From Lineus longissimus (taxonomy: Eukaryota; Nemertea; Pilidiophora; Heteronemertea; Lineidae), in assembly GCF_910592395.1 (NCBI RefSeq), contig NC_088312.1:20157292-20221291 (forward strand): 64,000 bases of DNA, in the 5' to 3' direction. The number at the start of each line of letters is the position of its first letter. The stretch's first letter is position 1. A program made the translations under genes and the position numbers. A model generated the notes under the pieces. The model was not told the origin of the DNA and did not search any database. It was given only the letters and a program-made list of their open reading frames with translations. This document shows positions 11,761-23,223 of this stretch, piece after piece.

Positions 11761-13436
11761 CTAGCCCGAGTAAACATACACAACCGCGGTTGTTCGCACG
11801 ATTATAACTGCGATGATCAGAACAAACCATATTACGAGCGCGCTGACATTCCAACCGAGTGCGCACTTGGACTTCCGCTTGGCTTCCTCTATGTCGCCTC
11901 GGTCCGCGTCGTCGCGCGACTGGAGGGAGCAAATTAGGGCGATGATGCCGAAAATCAGGTTGAAACAGATCATTGTGACAATGGAAAAGGGAAGGTATGT
12001 GTTTGGCCTTTCCTGCAAAGTTCCTTGCTGGACAATCACGGTGGTGGAACCCTGTGGGTATGCTTGCGGCCCTGGTTGTGGCTGTTGCCACTGCGCCTGT
12101 TGTGGGTACCCTCCTTGCTGTTGTGGGTACCCTCCTTGCTGCTGTGGGTACCCTCCTTGCTGTTGTGGGTAACCTTGCTGCTGTGGGTATCCCCCTTGCT
12201 GTGGTGGATACCCTTGTCCACCATCGACAGCCGCCGCTGAAAACTCTTTATCCTGAAATTCGACATTAATCTCTAATAATTAAAAAAGAAAATAGAACAA
12301 GTTGTCAAATCGCCAACGCTTATGAGTCTCAAAATCTAGATCGTTAACAGCCATTTCATATGACAGCCCCATTCTTTCAGAGATGATTTTTCAAAAGTTT
12401 CGGACGCTGTGGGAGCACTCCTCAAGGATAGCGCCACTCCCAAAATTTATAACAAATTCATCTTGTAATGAGGTTCGAGGCTGAAACATGTTAATCAGCC
12501 GAATGGAGGGAGTTCTGCGCTTACAAATTCTATGAACTGCCTCAGCACCCCCTCTATAGAACCATTTGAAAGACTCTGATAACACCAACACCCGAGTGCG
12601 TTCGCGGTGTTTTTCTGGTTCTCTGTAACTTTAAAGGCGAATGTCTCAGGAAGCACTTGACCGATTGGATTGAAACCACGCTGTTCGTCAGAGGAAATCA
12701 ACGTCTTCAATTTAGGACAAAAAAGCAAAGATCCGATAGAATTGATAGATTGATTTAAAATTATCTGAAGAAAACGCCCCAATTACGAAATTTTTAGTGA
12801 GATCTTTATGTTTATTCCTTTATGATAGCACAATATAGTGCTATATTATGCTACCAAATGTTCTTGGCCAATAGCGTAACTCGATTCACATCATGTGATT
12901 TCAAGTCATCACATCGTATCGGATCCAAAAAAGCAATAACGGATCCAAAAAAATGTCGTAACGGATCCTAAAAGGTTTTAATCATTATTTTTAATCATCA
13001 TTTTTTTTCATTATTTTCCTTTGGATTGATTTCTTTGCCAAGACATTTGGTTGCATAATATAGCAAATAGTGGATGTTTAAGGTCGTCCAATATGGAATT
13101 TTGCTGGACTCAGAAATGTCATGGCGCCATGACATTTCTTCGTCCATCAAAATTCCATATCGGACTCCCAAACATCCACTATTTGTATAGTGAAGTGTTC
13201 CCCTATTTGTTTGTGAGCACTAAAAGACATAGATTGAGACGATTTTCTATGTTTCTCCCTACCGAAAAGTCTTCTTTTTTTCTCTAGCTTTCTACATTGA
13301 AATATGGAGAACAACCACACACTGACATTGAGGCACCTGTCAGGCCTGTTTGCGAAGCAAGTACATTGTATAGGCCTACTTGGTTAAAGTGATATAAAAC
13401 GGATATTTATCGATACAAGGATCTTACCTGAGACAT
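11761..13436 (-). CDS. Dispanin/CD225-family two-pass membrane protein, 2 exons
   Basis: Exon 1 is 13436-13428 (ATG TCT CAG, only three codons) with donor GTAAGA; exon 2 is 12252-11761, giving 166 aa. Residues about 4-60 are a proline/glutamine/glycine-rich tail of tandem GGYPQQQ repeats. A CD225 domain follows: a first hydrophobic segment (YLPFSIVTMICFNLIFGIIA), a conserved loop with RGDIEEAKRKSKCALGWN, and a second hydrophobic segment (ALVIWFVLIIAVIIV), ending in a short VYVYSG tail. The loop pattern GD-x3-A-x3-S-x2-A is the family signature shared by IFITM, PRRT and TMEM91-type dispanins. The cysteine beside the first segment could be palmitoylated, as in relatives. Functions across the family range from vesicle fusion control to synaptic roles; none can be assigned here. 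The ATG exon is inferred from phase and splice consensus. Confidence 0.85.
12090..12235 (-). repeat. Coding repeat for GGYPQQQ units
   Basis: 21-bp tandem units of type tgctgttgtgggtaccctcct on the plus strand, encoding five to six GGYPQQQ-like repeats in the dispanin N-terminal tail. Mirrored frames on the plus strand are shadows of this repeat. Confidence 0.85.
12253..13427 (-). other. Dispanin intron
   Basis: Intron of about 1.2 kb bounded by GTAAGA at its 5' side (13427) and TTTCAG at 12253. It contains the hairpin element at 13064-13185 and a small quasi-palindrome around 12824-12851 (tagcacaatatagtgctat). Confidence 0.6.
13064..13185. repeat. 122-bp inverted repeat with 28-bp perfect palindrome at its centre
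   Basis: The outer arms caaatagtggatgttt and aaacatccactatttg are exact inverses. Inner arms match with interruptions (ccaatatggaatttt against aaaattccatatcgg). The centre, 13112-13139, is a perfect palindrome (agaaatgtcatggc and its complement). It is probably a small foldback or MITE-type element in the dispanin intron. Confidence 0.85.
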
Positions 13437-13923
13437 AATTTGAGATAATTTCCCAGCAAAATTAAGATTCGAGGACAGAAATCAATGAGAAATCCGAAAT
13501 GATTTTCGATCGCGCCCTCGACCTGACTGGTATATATTTCCACGCCCTTGATTTTGGTTCGAATTATATTTAAAGTCAATAAGACTATTCCATGCTCTAT
13601 TTACTTCAAAAGCCCCTGGGCAGTCTATGTTGCTCTTACAATACTGGTTCGATGATGTATATACGTTATGATTGATCTACATAACGTGGTGGATCAATAG
13701 AGCTTTTTAGAGTCTCATTGATAGTCGAAATTTTTAATTCATATCTATTAAAAAAATTTGTATTAAAATTCAGTAACACATGTTATTAGTCACATCTGCA
13801 TGCCCTTTACAATCTAAATGCATCCATGCTAAAGGTTACTGAGTCAGCATGGTTAACAACAGCATACACGTGCGACGCGACAATACCGACGGACCAGACG
13901 CCTCAAATATGAGTTATATATTA

Positions 13924-14144
13924 GGGCTGTTTACACGGGACCAAACCGATCTAGATCGATTCGGATTGGTCTAAATGGGTCTGCCGTGCAAACGCGCAGA
14001 AAATGTGATCTGGTCTGGGTCTGGCTCGACGTACATTCTTGCATGGACGTCATATGAGACTTAGGACGTACGTCACGTCGTGAGCGATGTGATGTAATGT
14101 GATCTGGTCTGGTCGGGTTTGGTTTGGTCCCGTGTAAACGGGCC
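13924..14144. mobile_element. PIF/Harbinger-type MITE, 221 bp
   Basis: The terminal inverted repeats are GGGCTGTTTACACGGGACC on the left and GGTCCCGTGTAAACGGGCC on the right, extending further inward (AAACC / GGTTT). The exact flanking triplet TTA occurs on both sides (13921-13923 and 14145-14147), the target duplication typical of PIF/Harbinger. There is no coding sequence. Confidence 0.85.
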
Positions 14145-14147
14145 TTA

Positions 14148-14966
14148 TGAGAAGTCCCAGTGGCGGACACAATAGGCAGCCCGTGCGAAGAGCTACAGTA
14201 ATTTTCCATGAAGTCGGTCCAGAATTCGTTTACAAGTGAGTTCAGCAATCAATCTGTATGACCATCGGACTTGAACAACTCAGGAACTGAATGACGTCTC
14301 TTTACCGACTTTTATGAATCAAGTAGTGGATAAAATGTATAGCTGCTGTAAGACAACATATTTTTTTAAACTTGTTTTTAATCATATTACCTTAAGATTT
14401 TTACATTACATTTCTACATATGAACATATTATTGAATTAATTGCTGACGTTCGCCGCCGGTAAGTTAGTATGTAATCAGCACAACAGAGCCAGCAAACGA
14501 CGTTTTTCGCTTGGTGTGGATCTCGCGAGACTAAAAGTGGCTGGTGGCGTAACTGGTACAGGTGACGAACGGACTCATTATAACGGGCTGGATTGAGCTG
14601 CGCAGCGAATTTCCAAAACGCACCCATCACTCATCAATTCCCGATGATGCACCTGCAATGTCAAGGATAACTCAGATAGCTTCCAATAAAATGATAATTA
14701 TGATTTTCATCCTTTTATCATACGGCATCATTCCGAGTTTCAAATTTTGGAGTGTGGGCACAAATTGCGATGAATAATACAACAAATTCGGTTATTAACT
14801 TCTGTCAACATATAATTACTGCATGAAATAGTTGATTTGACCCAATTATGTGATTATGGATAATTTTGTGATTTTGCGAGATATTAGCTGAGACTGGCTT
14901 TATGATCAGTTGGAAGGGAGAGAGCGTCCACCAAAGCTGCGCCAGAGAATATAGGGAACTGTAAAA
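14148..14966. other. Upstream region of the secreted-protein gene
   Basis: No supported coding sequence. It lies between the dispanin gene (-) and the secreted-protein gene (+), so the divergent promoters probably lie between about 13.45 kb and this region. Confidence 0.35.
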
Positions 14967-17900
14967 ATGAAGGTAAGATCGGATACTTTCCCAAATCATT
15001 TGAAGTCTTTCTTGGATTATCTTGGTCTCGCTTTTTAAAGAGTTGAATTGTCCGATAGAATAACCCCTTCTCTCTAAGAGTGGTGCTTGCTGAAGCCGCT
15101 TCCATCGAGGAATTAACACTCGGAGGTGCAGTAAAATAGCGCTGTTATTTTCTAGGGCTTCTTCTTCCTCCTGGTCTGTCTGCCTGCCACCTTTGCCGGC
15201 ATGGCCTTCCCCGTGGGAACAGAGAGGGACGTCCAGGACATCTTCAGAGACGTGAATCCTTCTATCGTAAGTAAACTCCCCCGCATGCAGTTTCGAATCG
15301 CTCAACCCGCGGATTTTACGCGCGTCATTGGAAGATAAACGATATTCTTTTATGAAAAATTAAAAGCGGAAGTTGGCCAGATTTTTTTAGGGTTTTGCCA
15401 TATACCCCATTGTGAGATCAGTTTTTTTTACTCCTACGTAAAATTTCGACAGCCGGAGTATATATGGCACCATCCTGAGTTTCAGGGCGTATCATTCCAC
15501 AGGGATACCTTCCTCAATCACGTGTGCAAGGGGAGGAGCATGTAACTGACCCTGGTATTCCAGGCTGGCTATCTTCTGATCGCAAAACTTACATCTTGGA
15601 GCAGCTAGAACTTAGTTGGCTGCATGCATCTGGCAAATGTTAAAAAAGGACCGAGACGCCGAAATGATATACTAGTATATACTATACAAGTTCTACTATG
15701 CTGTGTTATACGCTAAGCGCATGATCGAAGTCTGAATAAAGCGTTCGAGTGGAAGACGACATTCAATTCCAATCCTGAAACACACTTTAATTTTTTCAGC
15801 GATGGGACAGCACGAACTTCTTGGTGGATGAAGCCGGTCCGTATGCGGACTGCAGCTACGTGGGCACCCGCGGTCTAATCTCCCTAACCAAGCTGACGGA
15901 CAAGTACCTCCAGGCTCACGGGGTCATGGAGAGCGTGGCGGGGCTGACTGATGACACAAGAATGACCGGCCGAACACTCTCTGGGGCCCGCAAAGACATA
16001 ATCACTATCACCAAGTCGTGGGTTCGAAAATCTCCATTCTTTGAACAGGTAAGAATGACAAGCATCCAGTATTTTGGCGTTGAAAGCTGGAGGTTTATAT
16101 AGGAGTAGTCCGGTCACATTGTCCAATAAGAATTGTCACGTTCTTCATGTAATGAGTCAACCAAAAAACTTTATTTTGGGAGACTTTCGGTCAATTTTGC
16201 TTTCGAAAGTCATAGTGGGCAACGTTAAGATGAAATTCATTGATTTGAAGGGTCGCGGGTATCAGTAACCACACTGTGGACAAAGTAAATGTGACTGATC
16301 ATGAAGCTGATTATACGACTAACCAAGTGAAATAACGTATAAACAGACATGACGAAGAGAAGACTGACAAAAACTTAGGTCCTCAGATCGAATGTAGGTC
16401 TATACAGATCAAAATACATGTACCATTTTTTTACTAAAGTTAATTAGTAACATGATATAAAAGTCCTTGCCCAATCATGCCATGGTCGTTATCTGACCAT
16501 CAGTATCCATCGTTTAGACATAAAGCTGCAATGACTATTCGTGCTGTTTTTCTTGGCGGAATGGGGACATTGTAAATTGGTAGTGAAAAATGTCATGACC
16601 CGCACTAATTTCAAACAATCAGACGGAATATATATTCAGGTAATCATATAGATTACAGTATTACTATAGTGGCAGAAGCCATTGTATAAGTCTGAAATAA
16701 TGATGAGGAGAAATATAAATAGTCACTAGTCACTAATCAATCATCCTCTTCATAACAGACGCCTGTACTCTGGCTCTAGATCTTCTGTAGAAGTGAAAAA
16801 AAATAAATTTAAGAAAGCTACGCAACTTGTATTTCAACTCAACTATAATGCAAGATCCGACGGAAAATTACTCTAAAAACGTAGTTCTATAGCCTTGTCA
16901 TATCGTGATTGAATAAGTCAGAGCAAGATGGCCGCCATAAGGACCCATCTTGCTTCATTATCATGATCACGTTGACTCTTCGAAGGCTTTAAAATATGTA
17001 AGTTTTTTTCATTCTGACCAAATAAATTCAGTTTCAACAACATCTGATTAAATGAATGCTGCTCAGTAAAACAGAAAAAAACAACTTTCAAAAACGCTGT
17101 AGTTTGTGATACATTAATTCGCGCACCATTTCGCTTCTGCCCATAAACTAAAGAGAAAAATGTCATGTCAATGTATAAATAAAATCATTAGGCCAATGAT
17201 AATTGACGAAATGTCGACACAAACTACACCACTGTTTGTGTATCTCGAAAACTCCCTCAAATTACGCGCAATATTTCCCGAATTAGAACTTATGCCCTGA
17301 TCGTAAATGATGGTGACCTCCCCAACGGAAGCATCAGATCACTTAGATGACACCCTTAAATCATAGCTATACTTAATTGTTTTGACAATAATTCATGTCC
17401 AAATAACCATTCATTTCCTGTTTGCACTGCCCAATAAGTAGAATTTGCAAGGTCACATTTACTAATTACGCTTTCAATGATTCGATGATTTCAATGATTC
17501 GTATGCGAGAATCGTTGCACTCAATGATCCTTGTCTTATTTCCTATTCGCCCAATTTGCGAAACAATCTCGGGGAGAAACGTGCCGATAATAATCATCTT
17601 GACCGTCAATGTATTGACTGACATTGCTAAGCTTACAGACAGCGCGCGTCCCCTGCATGGAGGCAATACCGCTGGGAGTTCAGTATGGTAATAACAGGCA
17701 GGTTTTGCAACTCTTACGAAGAGCTACGAACGATGAACTATACGTTGTAAATGTATTTTATCGACGAATTCACTTTTTAAACATTTTCCCGATTCGCACG
17801 TCACAGATCTTCGTTTTTCGTACTTCGTCGTTCGTGAGGCTTGCAAAATCTACCTAATAACTAATAATCCTGACATGGACACTCAACCGAAGTATAGATA

Positions 17901-20157
17901 AACGAATCAATATTGAAATATATTTCATAGTTCTCATAATCTCTTCCTAGATCAAAGAAGCACACAAGTTTGGGTGCAGTGTCCTACCCAGTTGCGGAGA
18001 CAGGACTGTCGTCACATGCATCTTTACTCCCGCATAGTAAGTTCAATCTCCACATGTAAAGTGTTTCACGAGCGTATAGGCAGCAACGGATATCTGCGTG
18101 GTATGCGGAGAGACAAATTTAGCCTACATGTTCACAGGTAGCAAAAGTCATATACCGTAAACACGGCTTTTTGAAACTGGAAATTTCTGATACATTAGAA
18201 GAGGTCACGTACTTCTGTTATGACTGTTCCACATTTTGATAAGTTCAAAATCACTTTCAGTCCCATTGAGATTAACACCACTATACACCAGCATCCATAC
18301 ACCCACAACCACTTACCACGTACCACTGTCTTCTCTTAAAGTGGTTGCATAGAAAGGGGAGCAATGTAAAGGACTATGCAAATAGAAAATCATCGAGACG
18401 GGAATGGAAAAAGGGAATGTTTTGACAAACAAGGGAACATGTATGGAAAAGGAGGGGCTTGAATAGGAAAGAATTGGCCTGTATGCTTTTATAGATTAGG
18501 GAAGAATTGTATGGTAAAGGAGGGGAGCATGTATGGAGAAGGAGGGTAGTTCACCTGTATTTTTTTTATCGTTTTCTGAAATATTATGATATTTTATTGC
18601 TTCCAGTCAAGGTCAGGGTGACCAAGGCGGCCAAAATGGCGGCGGCGTAAACTCAGGAGCTGTGGCCTTCACTGGGGAACAGTACATACTCACCGAGGGA
18701 ATGTTCCAGAAGCAAAATAGAGTCACGGTAAGGATCTCAAAAGTTGCCTAGACGAAATATTTTCGTCTAAGGGGAAGGGGCCCGTCAATTTTACCTTCCA
18801 AATTTCGTCTTTTTAAAATATTTCGAGAAAAAAATGCTTCGTGCATTATGTGATGTAAATTAATATCGAATTGGTAAAAGCACCGTTACAAGTGGTCATT
18901 AAATGTGTCCCGTGTAGCTCAAACTCGTAAAGAGTTGCCAATGTTTACAGTGTGTACGAAGAGGACAAAAAATGAAAGTTTTCTTTATAGAATTTAGTTT
19001 TCAAAACTCGTGTATTTTAGAAATGGGACAGGTCATACTTCCTCGAGAATCTCTCAGGCACGGAAACATCTTGTGCCATGATCGGCAGGCGACAATGGAA
19101 CTACCAGAAAGCCCAAAAAACCGCCCGCAAATACAAGAAGGGATCCATTGGTTTGTTGTTCGGGTGGGCGAATAGGTCTGGCAACACTGACAGGGACGTG
19201 GAAAATATAACTGGCCAATGGCTTAGGACAGACGAGGGTCGAAAGCAGGTAGGTACAGGTGTTTCACGACGACATCATACTTTGGGAGAATATCAATATA
19301 TCCGGAAGATTGGTCGCAATGTTTGCTGTTTACAGCTTTCGGGCAAGAACGAAGAATTTATCCTTAAAGGTGTGCGCCGTTCGTTCACATATTTATTGTT
19401 GGTCCAACTCTAGTTCATATTTCTAACGCCAGACGACACCAGTAGTTTCTTCTCTTTCAATCATGATATCCCATACTGTTGTCATGGTTTTTATTGTGAT
19501 TTCCCCCATTCGCAATCGTCCCAAACTAGTTATTGTCCTTCAAATCTAAATTGTCTTCTCCTTTCAGATTTCCCGTGCCAAGAATGTTGGTTGCAGCTTG
19601 ATTCAGGAGTGTGGTAACGGACAGACTGTCGTGTCGTGCATCGTCACACCAGGGTAAGCACAATACGAAAAACTTGCTACAGTTCGGCCCATCAGGTCAG
19701 AATGAAAGTCATTCTCAAAGCAGATCGAAGGAACGCGGCTGCATGGTCGAAATGTCTGTCCAAAGCTGTCGCGGAGCGGACTGTGAGGAAACAAGTCTTA
19801 GACCCCAATTACAGTATAATCACCCTAAGGCTGACGAGATAAACTGGGCCGTCGCCGAAATATGAGCGAATGGGATGAAATTGTGTTCGCAGAATTAAGT
19901 ATGCCAGCTCAGCTGGTATGACAATGCGGAAGGGACAACGCCGGTCAAACCTTCATTGAAGTGAACACTAAACGGAAGCAAGCCATAGCCGGTGAATAAG
20001 TAGAAAATACCCCCAGGAAAAAGTGTCCCGGTCCTATTGTACAATGTGTTTTGACGGTTTATGGAATATTGTTCGATAGAGGCCATGACCGTCATGAGAA
20101 AATAGAATCCTTTGTTCCCCGACTTATCTTTAATATTCATACTGTTTCAGGGCATAG
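14967..20157 (+). CDS. Secreted protein with two tandem copies of an unnamed domain, 8 exons
   Basis: Exons 14967-14972 (ATG AAG), 15156-15266, 15800-16048, 17951-18036, 18607-18727, 19021-19248, 19568-19653 and 20151-20157 join in frame to 297 aa. The N-terminus MKGFFFLLVCLPATFAG is a clear signal peptide. Two repeats follow. Repeat 1 (exons 3-4) starts RWDSTNFLVDEAG; repeat 2 (exons 6-7) starts KWDRSYFLENLSG. Each ends with a matching C-terminal exon of exactly 86 bases and identical phase, encoding A-x2-x-GCS-x4-C-x4-TVV(T/S)CI-x-TP. The repeats are joined by a Gly/Gln-rich linker (GQGDQGGQNGGG, exon 5). The paired exon structure shows an internal duplication. The GCS...C...VV-C-x2-TP end faintly recalls the last strand of CAP/SCP domains, but the CAP histidines are not apparent, so I leave the family open. 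Confidence 0.8.
16049..17950 (+). other. Large intron of the secreted-protein gene
   Basis: Bounded by GTAAGA after exon 3 and TTCCTAG before exon 4. No conserved coding sequence, RNA gene or clear repeat was seen inside; the short frames on both strands have no recognisable content. Confidence 0.5.
18357..18555. repeat. Purine-rich degenerate repeat ('catgtatggagaaggaggg')
   Basis: Purine-rich, loosely repeated sequence in an intron, with motifs such as gggaacatgtatggaaaagg and gagcatgtatggagaaggag. A related tract lies at 20540-20710, downstream of the same gene. Confidence 0.55.
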
Positions 20158-20315
20158 ATACTCATCAAAATTCTTCAAGACAGAAAATTTGATATATCCA
20201 GTTACGATCACATAACGCGGTAACGAATCCCGAGGCGTGGCGAATTCCAAGACACGCCGACGTTCGACATACATCTGTAACACAGTTTCTCCTGTATCAT
20301 ACTCATGTTGTAGTT

Positions 20316-20321
20316 AATAAA
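20316..20321 (+). promoter_or_regulatory. Polyadenylation signal of the secreted-protein gene
   Basis: AATAAA about 160 bases after the inferred stop codon (TAG 20155-20157). Confidence 0.55.
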
Positions 20322-21865
20322 AACACGAATACAAATTCAAAAAGTTTAGAGATGATATTTTTGTGCGTTTTTATAAGTTGTGGACTGCGGAAGAGAAAGT
20401 CACACTTTGTATGCGGTCTTATCCCCCCATGACCTAATGTATGAAACCTGTTTAGTCAAAATAAAGAAACGTTTTCCTCAACGGCCCAATGCGATCATCC
20501 ACCTCACCCAATGCTACACTCCACACAGCGGAAAATGAGGAGTGTGTATAAGAAAAGAGGGGACATGTATGGAGAAGGAGGGTACGTGTCTAGTAAAGAA
20601 GGGTACATGTATAGTCAAGGAAGATATACATGTAGAAGAAATGACGGGTCTGTATCGAGAGAGGGATCATGGAGTAAGAGAGGGGACAGGGAAGGGCCAT
20701 GGGTTTATTAGTAAACCAGTTCTTCTCAAAGGTAATTTTCATCAGAATATATGAGATTATCCATAGATATTATCCTTTTTTTAAAAGTTACGGTTGGGAC
20801 TTGGACACCCGTGTCTAGTGTCGGTAGTTATGGCTTCGACACTGATGCAAGGTATGAAAATATGGGAACAGGGGGCAATGTGTACAACTCGACACAGATG
20901 CAACTCATTCTGTGACTGTGTCCAAATGGCATAGCGACGTACAAATGTAATTATTTGACTTTATGCTTATGGGATGTGTTGAGACAAGGACATACGCCAT
21001 CACAGAAATATGTCTCTGATCGGAGGTAGGGTGCTTGGTGTCTTAGATCGGAGGTTTGGGATTATATCCCGTGGCCTACTATCGCGGATTGGATAAAACA
21101 TTGACCCCCTTTGTTGGCCAAACGTCTGTGCTGCTACCTATTGTATCAATTTTACACTGCAGAGGATCTGGGGAGGGAAGGTTGCTAATTGCTTGTTCCC
21201 CATTCTCCCAGAATTCAATCAATCTTCGGATGAAGGACAATCTTTTCCACTTTTTTATTTATTTTTATCGAGACGAGATTGCAATTAATTTATATCTCGA
21301 TCATTTATCAGCGAGCGACTTACAATACTGTTTAAATTCACAATAAGCAATCAGGCATTGTCTTGTATGTCTCCCTGTAGAGACAATGTCACAACCAATC
21401 TGATGACAATGGCTTGGCTATAGCTGCTACAATGTCCAAAATCTGAATAGTTGTTTTTCAGCCGGCTTCACTCATCCTAGACACTGTCACAAGAAAGCTG
21501 ATGCCAGTAGCTGTTACACTTCTGATTTTACGACAGAAAATCTAACCATTTCGCTAGGCCCTTGTGCCGGGAAGTCCGCAATACTGCGCACGTGCGTTTG
21601 TTTACAATTTCCCGCGAAATCTCAAAGATCACATGACCTGCTAACACGGACTGGGCCCCAGAGCTGATTCACGGGATATACCATGTCCTGACGTCATTAC
21701 AGGATTTCGTGTTTTATCTACGGGTGTGCGCTAGTATTAAATAAATTCTTTAAAAAAGTATAACGCGTACTTTGGATTTAATCTGCTTCAACTATCTAAA
21801 ACATATACTGGTACAGCAATTTTGAACACACGCCATTGAAGGATATTTGTGCAAAAGAGGATTAT
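20322..21865. other. Intergenic, with purine-rich repeat at 20540-20710
   Basis: No supported gene. The tract 20540-20710 repeats 'acatgtat(g/a)g' and 'gaaggagggtac' motifs related to the intronic tract at 18357-18555. Around 21560-21660 the sequence becomes CpG-richer, without a linked coding exon. Confidence 0.4.
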
Positions 21866-21867
21866 AG

Positions 21868-23203
21868 GGAGCTCTTAAGCGAGCTTTATGGTTAAGGGTC
21901 GAATGTGTGTGTGTATACCGTCAACGAAAAAAACTTGACCCGGTTGACCGGAACCAGAAAACCTCTGCAACCAGGTGACATTTTTGCACGCGAATCGTAT
22001 ACGCTAATGCACAGCAATTTACCTGGGGAGAGATTTTCTTTTTCCAAACAATTCAGCGGGACGCTACGATGTTTACGCAGAGAAGCCGCTGTTCGGTTGA
22101 AGATTTCGTCAAAACAGGGCCGAATCAAAGTGTAACGATACCCTGGGGCGAATCGAAATGCATTAAACAACAAGCTGCATCGCTGCCAGAGATCATTTTT
22201 CTCTTTCCGCGACGAAATCGTGCTTTGAACTGGCAAAATTCCGCAAAAGATTTTCCGTCTGCTAACTTTTCCGTAGTTTCAAGCGCACCAACATGATCGG
22301 TCCGGGGCTGCCCGTTTCCGACGACGATTTCGTCAATATCATGGGGTGTGACAATATGTCAACGGTCTGGTTCCATTAATAATGCAATAATCTTGAAAGT
22401 ACATTGGTCTCAATGTCTATTTCCCCGTTTCCATGTCAAAAACCTACCGTGAAACCTGAAACCACTCGTCCACAACACTGGCCATTTTAATTTTCCGTAG
22501 AAAGCGCATGCGCACTTAACTCAAACGCACGCGCTTCCCTCAGGTCTCACAAGCCGGTGCGGAGGCCAGGCCTACCTGCCTCCAAAAATGACGCGACGTC
22601 ATTTCATGCATACCCCTGTTCCAGCGGCTGTAGACTTGGCAGTACGTTACTCTCACACAAACCAATACATTTCTGAATAGCATGTCTCTTGTATTGTAGA
22701 ATACATCTGACCAAGTTTGACCAAGTGATCAGGTGTTAATCTTGAAGTTATAAGGCATAGAAGTGACATTTTTTTCAAATTTGCGTTATACAGGGTGTCT
22801 CATGCATTGTGCTACATCAGTCTATGCATGACTGTATGTCCAGGCGACGTTGGTCTTTTTGAATTAGAATATAAATCTTAATTACACTTGGGTCTTGGGA
22901 TCATTATGCTTATCTCCGGGCAAAAATACCTATCCTTCTCCTGTTGTGTTTAGTTTCCCACATTCTCCCCACTTATTTTCTATACTGCGACAGCGTCTAT
23001 TGGGTCAACTGCCATGATGGCATCATCCTAACTATATCCCCCCTCTCCCACCAACCAACTACTCGCCATCAATCATTGACATTGTGTGCTAGCCAACTGC
23101 TTCTTCGGTCAACTGTCATGATGGCATCATCCTAACTATATCCCCCCCCCCCCCCCGAGTCTTCTCGCTCACCAGCCCTATTAACGAAGAGCTCCCTATC
23201 AAG
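21868..23203. mobile_element. TIR-ended non-autonomous element, copy A
   Basis: Starts TAGGGAGCTCTTAAGCGAGC and ends with the inverse ...CGAAGAGCTCCCTA, about 1.34 kb. It is followed by a 26-base tail (tcaaggcctgagccttcctc...) that also follows copy B. No transposase is seen. The 75-aa frame conserved in both copies (MFT(Q/H)RS...) overlaps a 114-aa antisense frame and is more likely a product of repeat identity than a gene. It ends near a C tract. Confidence 0.7.
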
Positions 23204-23223
23204 GCCTGAGCCTTCCTCATATT

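Noticed and set aside
20511-20754. 66- and 70-codon overlapping frames
   Set aside because: Arise from a purine-rich degenerate repeat.
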